A stretch of DNA of 7,814 bases from Desulfobacterales bacterium HSG17 (GTDB lineage Bacteria > Desulfobacterota > Desulfobacteria > Desulfobacterales > Desulfococcaceae), in the NCBI GenBank assembly GCA_030377945.1, contig JAUCGD010000138.1:1-7814 (forward strand), in the 5' to 3' direction. The notes under the pieces were generated by a model. The model was not told the origin of the DNA. It searched no databases and saw only the letters and a list, made by a program, of their open reading frames with translations. Positions 5,101-7,814 of the stretch are shown in pieces. The first letter of the stretch is position 1. Each line of letters opens with the position of its first letter. A program made the position numbers and the translations under genes.

Positions 5101-7814
5101 ATCTGGAGCAACCACGTCACCTGCTTCATTTTTCCAAGCTTCGGTTGTAAAGGTCAAAGTTTGCAAGGTCAAAATTTGAATTCCTTCATCATTGACTTCA
5201 ATGATTTCACCTTCTTTAGTACCATCCAGATCAAGAGGGATCTCTACATTGACTACAACAACATCACTAGGTTGGCTGTTAAGCTCCACAGTGAAAGTTG
5301 CAGTCGGTTCTTCCTGATCTTCTGATGTATCACCGCTGACAGGGCTTATTGTATAACCTGCTGTTTCATCATCAATATTGATCAATGGTACATCTTGAGG
5401 ATCATAAACAGGTACTTCAATAGGAGCATCATTCTCATCAACTCCATCAGTGAAATCCGCATATCCGGTTGTATCTTTAGTTTCATCAAGATCAACAGTC
5501 AAAACAACTGAATATTCCTTGTTACCGTCAGCAATATCATCATCCAAACCTTGAACTGTTACTGTATGAGGTGCTTCCCATGAATCAGGAGCAACCACTT
5601 CACCTGCTTCATTTTTCCAAGCTTCGGTTGTAAAGGTCAAAACTGCCGGGTCAGGAGATACAATTGATCCTTCCAAGGCATCTTCCTCAGGAATTGATAC
5701 ATTTACAACAACATTACCACCATCAGGTTGGCTGTTAAGCTTAACTGTGAAAGATACAGTCTGGCCTTTTTCTACATCCTGTTCTGATGTATTTGTGGGA
5801 AGCGGATCACTCAATGTATATCCAGGAGTTTCATTATCAATATTAGTCAGGATAATGTCATCCGGGTCAATGGCAGTAACAGCTTCATCATCTGCATTTG
5901 TTGCACCGTATCCTGAAGTGTCAAGAGTTACAGGATCATTTTCATCAACATCAGTAGTTGCAGGGTCATCTTCAACATCAAGATCATCATCTGTATCAAC
6001 AGTTAATTTAACAGTGTATTCTCTGCTGCCGTCTGCAACATCATCATCCAAACCGGTTACAACTATTCTATGGCCTGATGATTTGTAGTTGTCATTTTCG
6101 GGTTTAAAGGTCAGATATTCAACCTCAATAAACTCACCTTCATTTTCAGGATCAGATTCGTACAGTGTTCTTTCACCTTCCAAATCTCCATCTATAACAG
6201 GCGGAAGACTTTCAGCATAAACATATACGTTAGCTGTGGGCTGGCTATTCAGCCATACTGCAAATCCTGCTGATGGTTTTGTATCTATTTCATAGGTCAT
6301 ACCTGTAACAGATTCACCTGGCGGTAATGGTGCTGGTGGTACTACCGTTCCTTTTGGCAGGTCTGCATCAGGATCAAGTGTGATCTTGGCGATTGTGTAA
6401 CCTGCAAAGTCATCATCAGTATTTGTTATTGTCACATCAGGCACATCTTCTGTTGCGGTAAGATTAAGATACCCTGTGTCGTCAAGAGTCTCAACTGTAT
6501 TAACTGCAAGCTCAATTGTATATACATGAGCGCCGTCAGCAAAAAATTCATCTTTGCCTTTTATTGTAACTATTTGAGGCTCATTCCAAGGCTTAGCAGA
6601 ATCAAAAATCAGTTGAGGATTCTCTATCGCATTTCCTTCGCTATCCGCAACAAAGCCTTCTGCATTTGATGCTTCAGGAATTGTTATATCAACAACTACT
6701 TTGCTGGTATCAGTATCAGTGTCAGCATTCACATTGGGCTTGCTGTTAAGCTCAACAGTGAAAGATGCTGTTTTAGTTCCTGCTTCATCTGTCTCACTGG
6801 AAATAGGTTTAACAATAAATCCTGCTGTGTCAGGTTCTATAATACCTTCATCTGAAATAGTACAGATTCCACGGTCATTTTCAATGTCAGTTTCATCCGG
6901 CCAGGTTCCATCCGGCTCATCTATATTTGGAGCAAGAGTTGCATTGGTAGTTGTGGCAGGAAGGCTTAATTTAACAAAGAAATTTTCAGGATCTTCGTTA
7001 ATGTCATCAACTATTATCGGAACTTCAAATTCAGTACTCTTTGTATTGGCTACTATAACAACAGATTGATCAGTCTGAGCTTCATAATCTTCACCTGCCA
7101 CAGCAGTACCGTCAACAGTATTAATAGTTACTGTAACATCTTTAAAAGGCGGTGTTGACATGGAAACCCGGAATTTTGCCGTGAGCTGATTTTCTGCAAC
7201 ATCAACTTCTGTAACAGCAGTATCATTAACAGAAACTTCATAGCAGTCTTCAGCAGAGGTAATTGTGTTTTCAAGTCCTGGAGTTATACAGCGAAGTTCA
7301 AAATCCTTGCTGTTGTCATAAGTATCAGTAGTTTCTTTAATATCATCGCTGGTATCAGGAGTACCATTGTCATCAATGACAGTTTCAATAATACGGGAAA
7401 GTCCGACAAGACCTTTTCCATTGTCGGTTACTGCTCCGTTGGTTTCGGTGTAGTTTGTTACGGAATCGTCAGTTTCCGTATATGTAACTTTTCCGCCGTA
7501 ACTTACCGTATCAAGAAGAACAGTTCCTTTTTTAACAGCAATGGCCGCCGGAATTTCGTCATCAAGAACTACTGCTGTATCTGTACTGTCAACAATTGCC
7601 TGTCTGCAATCAAAAAATGTCATTGTTGATTCGTCAGTACAAAGAACATAAAAATTATCTTTCGGTAATGTATAATTACCATCAGTTGGTTTTATTGGAA
7701 TGTTCGTAAGGGTTCCTGTTGAATCAATTACATCAATTGAATATCCGGTAAGGTCAATATCACCAGGACTTGCATTTTTAAGTTCAATAAATTGAGTGCT
7801 GTCAGTATCACCCT
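2158..7814 (-). CDS. Giant Ca-binding surface protein: LTD, Calx-beta array, TSP3 repeats, CFI-type C-terminus (5' partial)
   Basis: The C-terminal 1,884 residues of a larger protein; the frame is open from 7812 to TAG at 2158-2160. The Met at 7623 is not the start: 63 codons upstream continue the same domain. Residues below count from that Met. In order: lamin-tail-type domain (to about 116); canonical Calx-beta (127-258, with DGTAVAGEDY and EDPENFFVKL); seven Calx-beta-like modules (266-1328) sharing LNSxP, a W..P..V.V.G.DDDxADG block and a terminal NxD(D/N)(D/E); a VEVP-repeat linker (1347-1361); seven DxDxDGxPDxWE units (1363-1775); and a CFIGTAA motif with membrane helix and Arg-Arg (1792-1821). 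The composition is strongly acidic, typical of Ca-binding exoproteins. The probable role is a secreted or surface-anchored adhesin or matrix protein; the ligand is unknown. Any signal peptide, promoter and further domains lie outside the window. A downstream terminator is clear. Domain calls are strong; function is inference. Confidence 0.95.
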   Translation of the reverse strand, partial: GDTDSTQFIELKNASPGDIDLTGYSIDVIDSTGTLTNIPIKPTDGNYTLPKDNFYVLCTDESTMTFFDCRQAIVDSTDTAVVLDDEIPAAIAVKKGTVLLDTVSYGGKVTYTETDDSVTNYTETNGAVTDNGKGLVGLSRIIETVIDDNGTPDTSDDIKETTDTYDNSKDFELRCITPGLENTITSAEDCYEVSVNDTAVTEVDVAENQLTAKFRVSMSTPPFKDVTVTINTVDGTAVAGEDYEAQTDQSVVIVANTKSTEFEVPIIVDDINEDPENFFVKLSLPATTTNATLAPNIDEPDGTWPDETDIENDRGICTISDEGIIEPDTAGFIVKPISSETDEAGTKTASFTVELNSKPNVNADTDTDTSKVVVDITIPEASNAEGFVADSEGNAIENPQLIFDSAKPWNEPQIVTIKGKDEFFADGAHVYTIELAVNTVETLDDTGYLNLTATEDVPDVTITNTDDDFAGYTIAKITLDPDADLPKGTVVPPAPLPPGESVTGMTYEIDTKPSAGFAVWLNSQPTANVYVYAESLPPVIDGDLEGERTLYESDPENEGEFIEVEYLTFKPENDNYKSSGHRIVVTGLDDDVADGSREYTVKLTVDTDDDLDVEDDPATTDVDENDPVTLDTSGYGATNADDEAVTAIDPDDIILTNIDNETPGYTLSDPLPTNTSEQDVEKGQTVSFTVKLNSQPDGGNVVVNVSIPEEDALEGSIVSPDPAVLTFTTEAWKNEAGEVVAPDSWEAPHTVTVQGLDDDIADGNKEYSVVLTVDLDETKDTTGYADFTDGVDENDAPIEVPVYDPQDVPLINIDDETAGYTISPVSGDTSEDQEEPTATFTVELNSQPSDVVVVNVEIPLDLDGTKEGEIIEVNDEGIQILTLQTLTFTTEAWKNEAGDVVAPDSWEAPHTITVKGNDDDIVDGRQMYDAVLTVVTESENVDDPVTKDKTGYGVNEADENYVQVLPGNVPLGNKDNDSIGINIVELPVIDNTSETDIDTDTKLPFTVALNSRPTGNVTITVSVLEADGETVSDEALVTPATLEFTNTTEETEVGYWNTPQPIDIQGKDDDVADGDEVYLIKLSAASEDDTQYNGKTEWLNLTNIDDDAAGINIVELPVIDNTSETDIDTETPPLLFKVALNSKPAAGTVTIAVSVLEADGETVSDEALVTPATLEFTADDWNIAQDINIQGEDDDIADGSEVYLIKLSAASEDDTQYNGKTEWLNLTNIDDETLGFTVMATGTETTEAGGTVDITVALNSKPEDGAVVVVNVVSSNTDEGIVSPETLEFTTVEDEDNYWEKEHKIIVVGQPDGEDDGDQVYTIELTVDADATTDTNYVEPELDDDGEPVCKEVLNENDEPVCELDENDEPVPNYIPALDPDDVSLSNKDVDPPEVVNNGGGGTTVITNTVSVEVPVEVPVEVPVKDTDNDGIPDEWETANGLDPNNPDDAALDSDGDGTPNIVEYAQKTDPATPDGPDTDGDTIPDAWEDKYGMDPNNPSDAAADPDGDGRDAAEEYTDKTNPNTGDGDDSDGDSIPDAWENLHGISDPADDPDGDGLTNLEEYKGGTDPKVSNAVDPGTDPQPDADEDNDGMDDTWEAQYGVSDPGGDSDMDCVSNLDEFKAQSNPIVADYMMEDDDDDGIDDCWETYNGLNPEDPTDAAQDWDQDGLNNLGEFITKTDPQDADSDNDEVPDGLERAAGNDPIGDNDLDVTTYTDTDADGMPDWWEIQNGLDHEDALDAAADKDEDGLSNLDEYRVVTNPNTADTDKDGSSDGSEVNEGSNPVDRTSIPVIDTDNDGMPDSWEIKYGLNPNVADDAAADKDGDGVSNLDEYKAGTSPSVAPDSGDGDDGSSGNCFIGTAAAGTSGLLGFVLGFGLLILGIIRR
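2161..2253 (-). other. C-terminal sorting signal: CFI motif, membrane helix, Arg-Arg
   Basis: After a Gly/Ser/Asp-rich spacer, the protein ends with NCFIGTAAAG, about 20 hydrophobic residues and a final Arg-Arg. A short motif, a helix and a basic end is the three-part plan of bacterial CTERM sorting signals. Cys1792 is placed where a processing enzyme or lipidation would act in Cys-containing CTERM classes. The motif resembles the CFIATAAYG (CFI-box) class, but here the helix follows at once. Processing is inferred. Confidence 0.75.
2299..3537 (-). other. Seven bacterial thrombospondin type-3-like Ca-binding units
   Basis: Units begin at residues 1363, 1415, 1467, 1524, 1572, 1653 and 1730 with DxDxDGxPDxWE or a close variant. 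Each continues with a GLDPNNPxDAAxDxDGDGxxNLxEY half and a T(D/N)P turn. Units 5 and 6 carry an extra half-repeat (DADSDNDEVPDG and DTDKDGSSDG). Unit 4 has Cys1551 in place of a motif Gly, and unit 5 has Cys1582 next to its Trp. Regularly spaced Asp/Asn ligands predict many bound calcium ions and a stiff stalk. Confidence 0.88.
3541..3585 (-). repeat. 12-base minisatellite encoding a VEVP linker
   Basis: Three imperfect 12-base units (3545-3580, plus-strand pattern GGAACTTCTACG) encode VEVPVEVPVEVPV between the Calx-beta-like array and the thrombospondin-type repeats. A GGGG stretch precedes it. It likely acts as an extended spacer between two rigid regions. Confidence 0.85.
4118..4876 (-). 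repeat. Tandem near-identical DNA duplication of Calx-beta-like modules 6 and 7
   Basis: Copies at 4118-4492 and 4493-4876 share identical blocks: 81 bases (4133-4213 and 4508-4588), 50 bases (4298-4347 and 4694-4743) and 63 bases (4424-4486 and 4814-4876). The copies differ by small indels, giving an extra ETEVGY-like insert in module 6. Identity extends to synonymous sites. Confidence 0.92.
5072..5641 (-). repeat. Dispersed 87-base near-identical repeat in modules 4 and 5
   Basis: Positions 5072-5158 and 5555-5641 differ at only three of 87 bases and encode the FTTEAWKNEAG(E/D)VVAPDSW block. The flanking parts of the two modules have diverged much more. Confidence 0.9.
7276..7814 (-). other. 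Lamin-tail-type (LTD) domain, truncated by window edge
   Basis: The first visible residues, QFIELKNASPGDIDLTGYSI, match the LTD opening (FIEL.N....DL.GY.I). YTLPKDNFYVLC and a closing SKDFELRCITPG complete the fold pattern. LTD is an Ig-like domain common near the ends of bacterial exoproteins and often adjoining Calx-beta. Two cysteines 12 residues apart (LCTD and FDCRQ) flank the Met codon at 7623. Confidence 0.8.

Larger units (their letters stand above)
3640..7245 (-). other. Array of eight Calx-beta / Calx-beta-like modules
   Basis: Module 1 (6850-7245) is a canonical Calx-beta domain. Modules 2-8 begin at 6828, 6408, 5829, 5364, 4881, 4491 and 4116, each running to the next and the last ending at 3640. 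They share a start of the type xxG(Y/F/I), an LNS(Q/K/R)P strand, a P..L.FT strand, a (D)DDDxADG turn and a closing N(I/K)D(D/N)(D/E). Module lengths run from about 125 to 193 residues because of acidic loop insertions, largest in module 3. The acidic turns are the expected Ca-binding sites at module junctions. Confidence 0.85.

Noticed and set aside
2134..7069. Open frames of about 60-160 codons on the opposite strand or in other frames of the giant gene
   Set aside because: They arise from the repetitive, Asp/Glu/Thr-rich codons read in antisense. They show low-complexity Ser/Leu or Ile/Cys translations, no ribosome sites and no family resemblance.
2158..7623. Giant gene as a complete CDS starting at the Met at 7623
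   Set aside because: The frame is open upstream to the window edge and encodes the beginning of the same LTD domain. No ribosome site is seen before this Met.

Overview
The window has two protein-coding blocks on the minus strand and a roughly 1 kb gene-poor stretch between them. The DNA is moderately AT-rich. A giant secreted repeat protein, an Rpn-type nuclease gene, and a Cys-containing C-terminal anchor of the CFI type together suggest a Gram-negative environmental bacterium. A large-genome Desulfobacterota lineage of the Desulfonema type is my best guess, but this is inference from gene content; no marker gene is present.

Positions 1-1130: a complete Rpn-family PD-(D/E)XK nuclease (Transposase_31/YhgA-like; 340 aa, minus strand). 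Its own start has only a weak ribosome binding site. Inside the gene, a perfect AGGAGG lies six bases upstream of an in-frame ATG that would give an 81-residue C-terminal product. That is the arrangement described for E. coli rpn genes, whose intragenic short product (RpnS) neutralises the toxic full-length antiphage nuclease. It is the most interesting functional signal here. A candidate sigma-70 promoter, with a 13-base palindrome covering its -10 element, lies just upstream. The 107 bases beyond the stop codon contain only weak hairpins.

Positions 1131-2157: no intact gene longer than a few dozen codons. It contains a frameshifted, start-less coding remnant on the plus strand (1210-1468), a nested inverted repeat (1453-1558), an imperfect direct repeat pair (1527-1557 and 2021-2054), several GC-rich hairpins (about 1762-1880), and two strong hairpin terminators (2058-2135). 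The first terminator is symmetric and serves the large minus-strand gene.

Positions 2158-7814: the 3' part of one giant minus-strand gene. The frame stays open to the window edge, so the apparent Met start at 7623 is internal and the true N-terminus lies outside. The visible 1,884 residues read: lamin-tail-type domain, one canonical Calx-beta domain, seven further Calx-beta-like modules, a VEVP-repeat linker, seven bacterial thrombospondin type-3-like Ca-binding units, and a C-terminal CFIGTAA motif with one transmembrane helix and Arg-Arg. This is a calcium-dependent surface or secreted, adhesin-like protein. Near-identical DNA between adjacent modules shows recent internal duplication or gene conversion. 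No functional link between the Rpn gene and the giant protein is evident.
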